Source: Litchfieldia alkalitelluris
GTDB taxonomy: Bacteria > Bacillota > Bacilli > Bacillales > Bacillaceae_L
Direction of reading: 5' to 3'
NCBI RefSeq assembly: GCF_002019645.1
Contig: NZ_KV917374.1
Coordinates: 1,872,696-1,936,695, forward strand
Length of the DNA stretch: 64,000 nt
Shown: positions 46,752 to 56,025 of the stretch, piece by piece
Position numbering within the stretch: position 1 is the first letter of the stretch
How the letters are laid out: each line of letters opens with the position of its first letter
Made by a program: the position numbers and the translations under genes
The notes under the pieces: generated by a model
Seen by the model: the letters and a program-made list of their open reading frames with translations, nothing else
What the model was told of the DNA's origin: nothing
Databases searched by the model: none

Positions 46752-48479
46752 ATGGTAAGAAAAAGATATGTAGGAATCGATTTAGGGACAACAAACTCTA
46801 CTGCTTCAGTAGCAGAATTAAATGCAAATCAACAAGTGCAGGCAAAAACAATCCAGATACAACAATACGAGGAACATGGAATGACCTTTAGTGAGGAATT
46901 ACCGAGTGTTGTTCACTTTGATCAAGACTCAGTTCCATATGTAGGAAGATATGCGAAAAGGATGCAAAGTTATTATCCATCAGAAACGCTATCGAATGTA
47001 AAACGACATATGGGAGAAAAAGTAGAGTGGAAAATCTATAATGACAGCTACCAACCAGAGCATATTTCTTCTTTCGTATTAAAAAAGTTAAAAAAGACTG
47101 TTGAAGAAAAATACTTCGGGGAAGAGATTGATAGCGCAGTCATTACTGTACCTGCAAGCTTTGATTTTCACCAACAAGGAAAAACAAAGATTGCTGCCGA
47201 ACTAGCAGGTTTTAATAAAGATAAAATTCATATGATTCCAGAACCAACAGCATCATTAATTGATTTCCTCCATGAAGAAAGTTTAAAGGACGAATCAGCA
47301 CGAGTATTAGACATTAGAACCGGTCTAAAGACGGTCCTTGTTTTTGACTTAGGAGGAGGTACCTGTGATGTGACGATTCATCGAATTTCACAGGGGGAAA
47401 ATGACAAATTAAACATTCGTGATTTATCAATCTCCCAATATACAGAGCTAGGTGGATCTGATTTTGATAATGCTGTCATGAAATATTTATTTGCAAAACG
47501 ATTCCGTGAAAAAGGTGTTTCTCCTAGAGACATGATGGCGAAATACTCTGAAAAGGAATTTACAAAATTACGTGAAATGCTTATTGATTTTGCTGAAAAA
47601 GCAAAGATTGATTTTTCACGTCGTATTGTAGCTAGAGAAGAAATGCTAGGCATTCGTTATTATGATCAGCCAGAGATGTTTGACACATTATCGTTTAGCT
47701 TAACACTATTTGATGTTCCTCGTGAATTAGAGGGAGAAATCTCAATCACAAAGAAAGAAATGGATGAAATTATCAGACCATTACTTTACCAAACTAGTGA
47801 TCAGGACGATAAAAACATTGAATACCCGATTTTGAATGCACTTAGAATGGGGAAAATTCCATTAACAGTTGATGATATTGATCATGTATTTTTAGTGGGT
47901 GGAATGACAGCATATCCAACAGTAAAGCAACGTGTGAAGGAAATCTTTGGAAAAGAACCAACTGTTGCAACAAACCCAATGCACTCTGTATCAAGAGGAG
48001 CAGCAATCTATCATTATTTCTTAGATAAAATATCAATCTTTCAAGAAATTGATAAATTATATCCACAAAATGTTTATATTAAGGTTCGAAAAGGCACGCC
48101 TGTTGCACTTGTTACAAAGGATACATCTGTTCCACATTCAAAAATCATTGATACTGGGTTCTTTGTATCTGGAAGTGGAGAGTTTGTGAACACGATGACG
48201 CTAGATTTATTTTCTGCAGATGATCCGAAGGCGATGATTCAAAAGCAATTAAAGAATGCAACCTTAGAGTTTAAACAACCTGTTCGTGTCGGATCACCAC
48301 TTGTTTTCCATGTGGATGTAGATAATGATCGGAATCTTCAGGTAAGAGCATGGTTGAAGGATGATGAAACACAGATGGTTCATGTTGACTTAGGAGTGAC
48401 AGATTCGACTGATGAGGAAAAAGCATTGATTGGAAAAAGACAAGAAGCTATGACAAGCAATGAATATAAGGAGGTTTAA
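46752..48479 (+). CDS. Hsp70-family ATPase (DnaK paralogue)
   Basis: The actin-like ATPase domain is clear: YVGIDLGTTNS (phosphate 1), VFDLGGGTCDVTIH (phosphate 2), HVFLVGGMTAYPTVKQ (adenosine) and SRGAA. There is an insertion before phosphate 2 and a second around 290-350. The substrate-binding beta domain is present (about 425-550) but the helical lid is missing; the 575-residue protein stops soon after. It is therefore not the housekeeping DnaK. RBS TTGGAGGGGTTAAAG before the ATG at 46752. It follows the GrpE-like gene by 22 bases and precedes the HEAT gene by 3. Confidence 0.92.
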   Translation: MVRKRYVGIDLGTTNSTASVAELNANQQVQAKTIQIQQYEEHGMTFSEELPSVVHFDQDSVPYVGRYAKRMQSYYPSETLSNVKRHMGEKVEWKIYNDSYQPEHISSFVLKKLKKTVEEKYFGEEIDSAVITVPASFDFHQQGKTKIAAELAGFNKDKIHMIPEPTASLIDFLHEESLKDESARVLDIRTGLKTVLVFDLGGGTCDVTIHRISQGENDKLNIRDLSISQYTELGGSDFDNAVMKYLFAKRFREKGVSPRDMMAKYSEKEFTKLREMLIDFAEKAKIDFSRRIVAREEMLGIRYYDQPEMFDTLSFSLTLFDVPRELEGEISITKKEMDEIIRPLLYQTSDQDDKNIEYPILNALRMGKIPLTVDDIDHVFLVGGMTAYPTVKQRVKEIFGKEPTVATNPMHSVSRGAAIYHYFLDKISIFQEIDKLYPQNVYIKVRKGTPVALVTKDTSVPHSKIIDTGFFVSGSGEFVNTMTLDLFSADDPKAMIQKQLKNATLEFKQPVRVGSPLVFHVDVDNDRNLQVRAWLKDDETQMVHVDLGVTDSTDEEKALIGKRQEAMTSNEYKEV

Positions 48480-48482
48480 TAC

Positions 48483-50210
48483 ATGGTTAAATTGGCCGAT
48501 TTATTTAATCAAACGATACAAGAACAATTGAAAAGTAAAACATCAAAAAGTGAAAGAAGTTATGAGGGATTGACAGTCAATGTCAATCTCCCTGATGAGA
48601 AAGAGCTGCGAGAAGTGTTAACGAAACAAAAGTCTCAGTTGAAACCGAAGGAAGAGGAGAGCTTTGATGAGTTTGAATTTTTGTTAGCTGGAAATACTCC
48701 GAAAAGTAAAGAAGAGTCACAGGAAAAGGAAGTTTCCTATCAAGGTGTAGACGGAGGTTATATCGGATTTGTAAATGTAGAAGCATTTAAACCAGACCCA
48801 AGTTTAACGAATAAAGATAATGAAATCATTATCGAAAATATCGACATCATGAGTAAAAGTAATGAACGTACAGAGATTTTAGAAGCTGCAAATAACATTG
48901 AAGGTATTGGTGACAAAGCCATTGAAATCGTTTTTCGTGAAGCTTATATGTTTGACTTCAAGGATAAGGAAGAACGTTTTAAATTAGAAGCGCTTGTTCA
49001 ATTATGTAGTCGTTTAACGGTATTAAGTTTAAAAGGCCGTATTTTAATCATTGGGATTTTACAATATGCAAAAAATGAACAACATATTGAATTAGCGATT
49101 CGTGTAGCAGGACAAGTTCATGAAAAAGAGGCAACAGCTTCCATTTTAGGTCATGCCAAAAATCCGAATTTGTTTATCTCAGTCTTAGATTCTTTATTAA
49201 AAATGGGTGACACAGCGGCTGTTATTGATCTTTTAAAGGTTTTAGATGTGATTACATTACCAAAGGCCATCTTAGAGGAAGTCATCATGTTAGCTAGAGA
49301 GTTTTATAAGGTATCGGATTCCATCATCCCACACTTGTTTGATCGATATGTTCATACAAATAATCGTGCATATCGTCCGATTTTTTCACAAGCAATTAAA
49401 TCCTTTAACACAACGGCAGTTCCAAGTTTAGTAGATATCATCGAGAAGGATTTATCACCAGAGCGAATTCGTGAGGCGTCAAAATTACTTGGAGGAATAA
49501 GAGAGCCAATTGCAGTTGATAAGTTAAGAACTGCTTACCGAAAGCATTCGACTAAACGTGCAGCAATTATGGAAGGAATAGGGCATACTCGTGAACAAGG
49601 ATTAGCTGATTTTGTAATTGAGGAATTACAGCAGGCCGATCACCAACGCTTAAAGGATGCTTGTATTATCGCACTTGCAAATGTTGGAACAGAACAGACG
49701 ATTCCTTATCTTAAAAACTATTTGAAGGATTCTGAAGTGAAATTGTCGGCAATTTTTACGCTTACCCAACTAGGATATTCACCAGCATTTGATCAATATA
49801 TAAGCACACTTACAGATGGAAATGATGATGAGCAACATCGATTACGTGGGTATGCAGCATTACTTAGATTTAATTCACTAACTAAAATGGCTGAAAAGCT
49901 ATATGACTTATCTGATTCTAAAGCGGTATCCATCTTACTTGCTCTACAACGACCAAATGTTTTACCAAAAGAAGTGGGACCAATAATTGAGTCATTATTA
50001 AAGAGGAAAATAAGTGCACCTGTTCGACTTGAAATTTATCGTTTAATTGCTAAATTCGTCAATACGAAGCGTCAAATTTTACCGCAAAAAATCTTGTTTG
50101 ATGCAAAACAACAAGAACAAGATTCATTGATGAAGCGAGAGCTTGAGCAAATCTTTAAGACGATGCCAAAACGTGGTAGTGAAGTTGGATATGATGGAGG
50201 TGGACGTTAA
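48483..50210 (+). CDS. HEAT-repeat protein
   Basis: Residues about 1-120 are charged and disordered. From about 130 on there are helical pairs with HEAT-like character, for example RIREASKLLGGIREPIAVDK, RLKDACIIALANVGTEQTIP and VKLSAIFTLTQLGYSPAF. Such solenoids act as scaffolds. It sits between the Hsp70 and coiled-coil genes, overlaps the next start by one base, and has RBS AAGGAGGTTTAATAC. Probable scaffold of the system; no enzymatic motif is seen. Confidence 0.8.
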   Translation: MVKLADLFNQTIQEQLKSKTSKSERSYEGLTVNVNLPDEKELREVLTKQKSQLKPKEEESFDEFEFLLAGNTPKSKEESQEKEVSYQGVDGGYIGFVNVEAFKPDPSLTNKDNEIIIENIDIMSKSNERTEILEAANNIEGIGDKAIEIVFREAYMFDFKDKEERFKLEALVQLCSRLTVLSLKGRILIIGILQYAKNEQHIELAIRVAGQVHEKEATASILGHAKNPNLFISVLDSLLKMGDTAAVIDLLKVLDVITLPKAILEEVIMLAREFYKVSDSIIPHLFDRYVHTNNRAYRPIFSQAIKSFNTTAVPSLVDIIEKDLSPERIREASKLLGGIREPIAVDKLRTAYRKHSTKRAAIMEGIGHTREQGLADFVIEELQQADHQRLKDACIIALANVGTEQTIPYLKNYLKDSEVKLSAIFTLTQLGYSPAFDQYISTLTDGNDDEQHRLRGYAALLRFNSLTKMAEKLYDLSDSKAVSILLALQRPNVLPKEVGPIIESLLKRKISAPVRLEIYRLIAKFVNTKRQILPQKILFDAKQQEQDSLMKRELEQIFKTMPKRGSEVGYDGGGR

Positions 50211-51559
50211 TGGCTCCAGGTAAAAAGAAACAAGTGAAACGCTATCGATATGTTGACGTAGAAGGGATTGACCACACTTATCTAGATGCGTGCCTTCTAT
50301 TACATTTAGATGTTGAATTTATTTGCCACGCGATTTCTGACGAAAAAAGCGTCATTGCAAAATCAAACTTAAACATGAAGCAAATTGTTTCAAAAGATGT
50401 AGACCGACTTGAACTCATTCGTGAGATATCTCCATGGGTTAGAGAATCATATACACTGTATAACTATTTAGCAAGGGTAAATATGTCTGCCATTGAAAGA
50501 GTAATAGAAATTATCGATGAGGATGGCAAATTAACTGATGATGAAATAAAGGAATTGTTAAAAGAAGAAGTTCTTGAAGATAATGTATCTTATTATTACT
50601 ATGTCACATGGTTGAGATTTAAAAATCAATATCATTCTGAAATTAAAGAGACTTTAGAGTATTTTGGTCAAAAATTTCAACAAGAAACAGGCTTACTACT
50701 TGGCGGGGAATTTGAAGTAAGAGAAGTCAAAGAAGAAGAGGAAGAAGAAAGAATTGAAGACGGGATCGAAGGTACATTTGATTCGATTGTGAATGAACTT
50801 CTTGCTCTTAAAGAAAAGGTTGGACAAGAAACGTATAAAGACCAGTTTAGGGAAGTAAATGAAGCAAAAAAACAGCTTGAACTAAAGTTGAGTCAGTTAC
50901 AAACAGACTTGAATCAGGTCAATGAGCAATTGCATGCAAAAGAACAACAATTAACCGCGAAAAATAAAGAGCAAAGCCAGCTTAAAAAGAAATATGACAA
51001 TGAAAAGAAAAGTATCGAGCAAAAAAACAAAGAGATTGGTAAGCTTGGTAGTGAATTAGGTGATTTACGTAAGGAGGTTACTGACTTACGAAAAGAAAAT
51101 ACTCAGCTACTCAAAGAGGTAACAAGCTCTCGTAACAATAAGGAAGAAGCAATCCATGCATTGGAAGAGACGCTACAAAATAAGTTTAGAGCTGAAAAGA
51201 GTATTTTAGCAGACGATTATCAAAAGCAAATCAATGATTTGATAAATACGAATAGTAGATTAAAATCAGCGATGGAGGACTACACACAACAGCAGTCCCT
51301 TCTCTCTGATCTAGAAGATGAGAATACAAGATTATCAAAGCAACTTGAGATTCACTTAAAGTACGCGAAGCAAAGTGAAGAGCAACATGAAAAAGAAATC
51401 AATAAATTAAAGGAACAAATGAAAGCTTTATCTATGAAAACACCAACAGAAGCAGTCCAGGTACAACCTACTCAACCTGACTCGCAGCAAGTGGATGAAT
51501 TTGATGAATTTGAAGACTTCTTAGACTCTATCGGTAAAAATGAGCCTAAGCCTGTTTGA
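50210..51559 (+). CDS. Coiled-coil protein, last gene of the riboswitch operon
   Basis: A globular N-terminal domain (about 1-165, rich in Tyr: NVSYYYYVTWLRFKNQYHSE) leads to an acidic patch (EEEEEERIED). A long coiled coil then runs to about 410, and the tail is acidic (DEFDEFEDFLDSIG). There is no transmembrane segment or HPD J-domain motif. Its ATG overlaps the HEAT gene stop. It likely oligomerises and bridges to partners. Confidence 0.8.
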   Translation: MAPGKKKQVKRYRYVDVEGIDHTYLDACLLLHLDVEFICHAISDEKSVIAKSNLNMKQIVSKDVDRLELIREISPWVRESYTLYNYLARVNMSAIERVIEIIDEDGKLTDDEIKELLKEEVLEDNVSYYYYVTWLRFKNQYHSEIKETLEYFGQKFQQETGLLLGGEFEVREVKEEEEEERIEDGIEGTFDSIVNELLALKEKVGQETYKDQFREVNEAKKQLELKLSQLQTDLNQVNEQLHAKEQQLTAKNKEQSQLKKKYDNEKKSIEQKNKEIGKLGSELGDLRKEVTDLRKENTQLLKEVTSSRNNKEEAIHALEETLQNKFRAEKSILADDYQKQINDLINTNSRLKSAMEDYTQQQSLLSDLEDENTRLSKQLEIHLKYAKQSEEQHEKEINKLKEQMKALSMKTPTEAVQVQPTQPDSQQVDEFDEFEDFLDSIGKNEPKPV

Positions 51560-51620
51560 TTAAGTGGTAAATTAACAACGAATGATGGTCGTTGGATAAA
51601 GTTAGGAAGTAGGAATACAA

Positions 51621-51659
51621 GAAAGTGCTTGGAGGTTTAAATTACCAAGCACTTTCTTT
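51621..51659 (+). terminator. Intrinsic terminator of the riboswitch operon
   Basis: GAAAGTGCTTGG and CCAAGCACTTTC form a perfect 12-bp stem, then TTTAA. Confidence 0.85.
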
Positions 51660-51976
51660 AACGTAAAAACGATTTAAACTATCGAAAAGATGAATAGATT
51701 AGAATTGAAGACTCTTATATCTCCCGTGTCTTTTCGTTTTGTTTGAAGATAACCCGTAATTATCTGGAAAATCTTAAATATAAACTAGATAAGAATACAA
51801 TTCTTGCTACACTTTTATTGGGCTTACAGTTGTATACCTTCTTTTGCTTCCTCATCATTAAGTCGTTATTTTCGATCGAACCATTACACTTAAACACTCT
51901 AGTTCCAATTTACTAAAAGTATGTTCATGGCCCACAAAAAAGAAAATACCACTATATAATTCTATTAATTTTTGAT

Positions 51977-52016
51977 ATCCTAATACATGTACTAAAAATT
52001 ATGTAAATTATTGTCT
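51977..52016 (+). promoter_or_regulatory. Shared upstream element of lysin 1
   Basis: ATCCTAATA, then after 14-15 bases AAATTATGTAAATTATTGTCT. The same order and nearly the same sequence occur at 55859-55900 before lysin 2. The factor that reads it is unknown. Confidence 0.5.
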
Positions 52017-52185
52017 CATAAAGGATTAATTGCAACTAATCTTTGAAACACTGATAAAACTTATTGGAGTTTGTTGTCGATGTATCGTCTTAGCATTCTA
52101 GTTAATGGTTAATTACTATTATATAATTTCATGATTATATAATATGTTAATATAATAAAAATTTAATAGGAGGTCTTAAGAAAAG

Positions 52186-55100
52186 TTGAAGTCGTTGCAA
52201 AGGATCTTTTTATTACTCATTAGTACACTATTAGTGAGTTTCTCTTTTCTATCCAATATAAGTATTGGTTATGCAGAGGAGTACTCAAACACAAAAGACG
52301 CTGAAGAAGGTTCTAGTTATTTTCTCATTCACTATAATGGTGAAGAACAAGAAGTGGCAATCACTGAAGAGGTCACATTATTGCTATCTGGATGGGCAGA
52401 TGAAGACAAATCCTCTGTGAATGGTAAAATCATGCATTCTACGAATCAATCAAATGAAACGATGCTGGTTGTGAGTGAACAGTTAAATAACCTGAATATC
52501 ACAGAAGATGAACATATTAATTATCGTATTACTGTTTCAGATAAATTTAATGCAGAAAAAGTCACACCTCTTGAGTTAAGTGATCAATCAACTGTTGTAG
52601 AGGAAAATGATAACGGAACATCAATCGAAGAAACAACAACAATTGATGAATATGGTACTGTTATTGAAAATCAGGGGTTGTTTTATTTTTTAACAGATGT
52701 AAATAACCAAAAAGTAGAGATTACAGTAGAAGAATACAACTCTCTAAATGCGATTGAAGAAATAACGACTGAGGATAAATCTTCTACTATACGTACATCT
52801 CCAATTGAAAGATCAGCGGTTAGTAAAGAATCTGCGAGTCTAGAAACAGATGTAAGAACGTCTATCTCTGTACAATCTAACTCAACTACAACCGCCGGAA
52901 ATCCATCAGTCGTGTATTCGACACATGTTCAAACCCACGGTTGGATGGAAGAAGTTACTGATGGGAAAATGTCAGGAACATATGGACAATCAAAGCGTTT
53001 AGAAGCGATTAAAATTTCGTTGAAAAATGCTCCGTATTCCGGTGACATTACCTACAAAACTCATGTTCAACAAAAAGGCTGGTTGAACAATGTATTAAAT
53101 GGTGTTCCATCTGGTACATCTGGGGAGAGTAAACGTTTGGAAGCCATCCAAATTAACTTAACAGGTGAGATGGCGAAGCATTATGATGTATATTACCGTG
53201 TTCATGCTCAAACATATGGGTGGTTAGACTGGGCGAAAAATGGCCAATCCGCCGGCACCCAAGCACTTTCAAAGCGCTTAGAAGCGATTGAAATTGTTCT
53301 CGTTAAAAAGGGTGGAGCGGCACCAGGTAAGACAACAAAACCTTTTGTAATCGATCCAAAAGTTTCTTACTCTACACATATTCAATCTTATGGATGGTCA
53401 ACTCCTGTAACAAATGGAATTACATCAGGAACATCAGGAGAATCAAAGCGTTTAGAAGCGATTAAAATTTCGTTAAAAAATAAACCGTATACCGGTGATA
53501 TTACGTACAAGACATATGTTCAAACCTATGGCTGGTTAGACTCTGTTTCAAATGGAGCTTTAGCCGGTACATCTGGGAAAAGCAAACGAATGGAAGCTAT
53601 TGAAATCAACTTAACTGGTGAAATGGCACAGCGTTATGATATTTACTATCGTGTACACGCACAAACCTATGGTTGGTTAGGTTGGGCCAAGAACGGAGAG
53701 TCAGCTGGTACAAAAGGACTTTCCAAGCGCTTAGAAGCCATTCAAATTGTGTTAGTTGAAAAAGGTGGAGCAGCACCAGGGCCGACAACAAAACCATTGG
53801 TAATCGATCCAGCTGTGAGTTATTCCACGTATGTACAGGGGAATGGCTGGGTAAATGCAGTATCAAATGGAATCATGTCTGGAACAATGGGAGAATCAAA
53901 ACGCTTAGAGGCAATTAAGATATCTCTTCACAAGAAACCATATACTGGAGACATTACGTACAAAACTTATGTGGATGGCTCTGGCTGGTTAAATTCTGTA
54001 TCAAATGGAGCGATTTCTGGTATTGCTGGTTCTAATAAGCGAATTGAAGCGATTGAAATCAATTTGACAGGTGAAATGGCACAACATTATGATATTTATT
54101 ATCGTGTGAATGCTCAAAGCTATGGTTGGTTAGACTGGGCCAAAAATGGCCAATCTGCCGGTACCGAAGCCCTTTCGAAGCAAGTAGAAGCAATTGAAAT
54201 GGTGTTAGTTGATAAAGGCGGAGCGGCACCTGGCCCTACAAGTAAACCATTTGTTAAACCAAGCTTAATCAAAACGACAAACAACTATAACCTAACATTA
54301 AATGCTGCATTAGATATGCAAATGAAAGTATCTCCACAAACAGATAAATACAGATTTGACCCTGCTTATGTAAGTGGTGAATATCTGGAGATGTTTGATG
54401 GTGGTTCAATCACTGGTAGCAGTGTTAACTTAAGAACTTCTACCGATTTACGGACGAATTTAAATATTGCTAAAACTGTAGGAAATGGCACAGCTTTCCT
54501 CGTACTTGATAACAATGTAACAGGAGATAGTGTCTCAGGAAACACAAAATGGTACAAAATTGAATACGATGGTCAAGTGTTGTATGTTCATAGTAGTCTT
54601 GCGAAAATCAATTCTAGAATCGGTAAAGTAAAAGCTAACAATCTTATGATTCGCGCGGAGAAAAATGGATCAAGTCACATTTATGGTTCCGCAAAGAAAG
54701 ATAGATTGCTCACTGTTTTAGAGGAAGATACGAAAACTGGTTGGTATCAAGTAAGCATAGGAAACTGGCGTAATGCAAAAGCAGCCGATGTTCAAGTGTT
54801 CTTAGATCCAACAAACTATGTTAATGATGAAAAGCAACGATTACAATTTATGAACCTCACAAAACCTAGTGACGTGTCAGTAGAGACATTAAATAAGTAC
54901 CTTGCAGGAAAAGACAAACTTGCAAATCAAGGACAAGCCTTTATCGATGCCGGAAATAAATATGGTATCAATGATGTGTACCTACTGGCTCATACGTTAC
55001 TAGAAACAGGTCACGGGAAATCTACTCTTGCCAAGGGAGTCACCTATAATGGTAGAACCGTTTATAACATGTATGGTATAGGCGCCTATGACTCTTGTCC

Positions 55101-55398
55101 GGTAGAATGTGGAGCAAAAACGGCCTATGAAAAAGGCTGGTTTACTCCATATGATGCAATCGTAGGTGGAGCAGAATTTATTAGTGATGAGTATTTAGGT
55201 GGTAACAACTATCACAAAACCGTTCAAAATACATTATATGAGATGCGTTGGAACCCTGAGAGCATGTCTGTTCGTTCAGCTGCTAGTCATCAATATGCTA
55301 CAGACATCGGCTGGGCTTATAAACAAGTTAATGTAATGTATGAAATCTATGAAATGGAACCATTTACTTTGTATTTAGAAATTCCGACATATAAGTAG
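52186..55398 (+). CDS. Secreted glucosaminidase with nine ChW repeats (lysin 1)
   Basis: A cell-wall hydrolase. Signal peptide 1-29 ends SIGYA. A linker region (30-230) carries an acidic Ser/Thr-rich part. Nine ChW (clostridial hydrophobic W) modules follow, in three triplets separated by KGGAAPG-TTKPFVIDP spacers; typical cores are THVQTHGWMEEV and SKRLEAIKISL. SH3-like segments come next (about 740-880). The C-terminal glucosaminidase domain has the catalytic Glu940 in AHTLLETGHGKS, then NMYGIGAYD and GWFTPYDAI. ChW modules likely bind wall or surface. TTG start, 12 bases after GGAGG. A near copy follows. Confidence 0.92.
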   Translation: MKSLQRIFLLLISTLLVSFSFLSNISIGYAEEYSNTKDAEEGSSYFLIHYNGEEQEVAITEEVTLLLSGWADEDKSSVNGKIMHSTNQSNETMLVVSEQLNNLNITEDEHINYRITVSDKFNAEKVTPLELSDQSTVVEENDNGTSIEETTTIDEYGTVIENQGLFYFLTDVNNQKVEITVEEYNSLNAIEEITTEDKSSTIRTSPIERSAVSKESASLETDVRTSISVQSNSTTTAGNPSVVYSTHVQTHGWMEEVTDGKMSGTYGQSKRLEAIKISLKNAPYSGDITYKTHVQQKGWLNNVLNGVPSGTSGESKRLEAIQINLTGEMAKHYDVYYRVHAQTYGWLDWAKNGQSAGTQALSKRLEAIEIVLVKKGGAAPGKTTKPFVIDPKVSYSTHIQSYGWSTPVTNGITSGTSGESKRLEAIKISLKNKPYTGDITYKTYVQTYGWLDSVSNGALAGTSGKSKRMEAIEINLTGEMAQRYDIYYRVHAQTYGWLGWAKNGESAGTKGLSKRLEAIQIVLVEKGGAAPGPTTKPLVIDPAVSYSTYVQGNGWVNAVSNGIMSGTMGESKRLEAIKISLHKKPYTGDITYKTYVDGSGWLNSVSNGAISGIAGSNKRIEAIEINLTGEMAQHYDIYYRVNAQSYGWLDWAKNGQSAGTEALSKQVEAIEMVLVDKGGAAPGPTSKPFVKPSLIKTTNNYNLTLNAALDMQMKVSPQTDKYRFDPAYVSGEYLEMFDGGSITGSSVNLRTSTDLRTNLNIAKTVGNGTAFLVLDNNVTGDSVSGNTKWYKIEYDGQVLYVHSSLAKINSRIGKVKANNLMIRAEKNGSSHIYGSAKKDRLLTVLEEDTKTGWYQVSIGNWRNAKAADVQVFLDPTNYVNDEKQRLQFMNLTKPSDVSVETLNKYLAGKDKLANQGQAFIDAGNKYGINDVYLLAHTLLETGHGKSTLAKGVTYNGRTVYNMYGIGAYDSCPVECGAKTAYEKGWFTPYDAIVGGAEFISDEYLGGNNYHKTVQNTLYEMRWNPESMSVRSAASHQYATDIGWAYKQVNVMYEIYEMEPFTLYLEIPTYK

Positions 55399-55409
55399 AT
55401 TTAATGAAA

Positions 55410-55446
55410 AGTAGTACATCCGTTTTAAGGGTGTACTATTTTTTTT
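55410..55446 (+). terminator. Terminator after lysin 1
   Basis: AGTAGTACA and TGTACTAT pair around a 13-base loop, then TTTTTTT. Confidence 0.8.
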
Positions 55447-55521
55447 ATAGTTAAGTAGGTTGAAAAATTTAGGGACGGTGGGATAAAAGAAAAGGATTCA
55501 AACGCTTAGGTATTGGAACTT

Positions 55522-55708
55522 ATAGGCGGAGAAATTCCGGCTAATGTGTCTAGTAGGGGCTTAAGAAGCAGAAATAAGCGGACAAATTCCGGCTAACGTC
55601 TCTAATATATGACTAAATCTATAGATTAGGCTCATATAAGCGGAAAAATCCCGTTATTTTTAGGGAAAAGTTGATATTTCCCAATTTAAAGTGAATTTTT
55701 CCGCTTAA
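55522..55708. repeat. Dispersed AAGCGGAxAAATTCC repeats
   Basis: Three direct copies of AAGCGGA-AAATTCCGGCTAA (55522, 55574 and 55634, the last shortened) and one inverted copy (AATTTTTCCGCTTAAAT, 55692-55708) lie in the gap. This is a known type of short repeat in Bacilli; no coding frame is found. Confidence 0.55.
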
Positions 55709-55858
55709 ATTCAATCATAGTGAAATCAACTTTATAGGATACAGCCTTTTTAAACCATCTAAGTTAACACTGTGAATACTGCTAGTCCTAAATGACTATC
55801 ATTTGGAAATATATGAGTTAAAAGGTAAATTCCTCTATATTAAACTAGTATTTTTTGT

Positions 55859-55900
55859 TATCCTAATAGCAGGATTGAAAAATATGTAAATTTTTGTCTG
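55859..55900 (+). promoter_or_regulatory. Shared upstream element of lysin 2
   Basis: ATCCTAATAGCAGG and AAAATATGTAAATTTTTGTCT repeat the pattern at 51977-52016. It is followed by a hairpin terminator (55924-55964). Confidence 0.5.
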
Positions 55901-55923
55901 AGATTAACAGAATTAAAATGGAA

Positions 55924-55964
55924 GACGCCCGTCCTTATTGTAATAAGAACGACGGTGTCTTTTT
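55924..55964 (+). terminator. Terminator or attenuator before lysin 2
   Basis: GACGCCCGTC and GACGGTGTC pair around CTTATTGTAATAAGAAC, then TTTTTC. It sits between the shared element and the gene, so it can stop transcripts started at the element unless read through. Confidence 0.65.
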
Positions 55965-56025
55965 CATTTCTTTGTAAACTGTTTACATCAATTTCAACTA
56001 CTTTATTATAGGAGGTTATGATCCA

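Larger units (their letters stand above)
51560..52185. other. Long intergenic leader of the first lysin
   Basis: There is no gene. It holds the operon terminator at 51621-51659, an AT-rich tract, and the element ATCCTAATA...TGTAAATTATTGTCT at 51977-52016 that is shared with the second lysin. Several TATAAT-like runs (52110-52165) lie before the RBS GGAGGTC. Confidence 0.5.

Noticed and set aside
51977-56025. Possible second cyclic-di-GMP riboswitch before the lysins
   Set aside because: No GGACGCAAAG-type junction or tetraloop/receptor pair is present in either leader.
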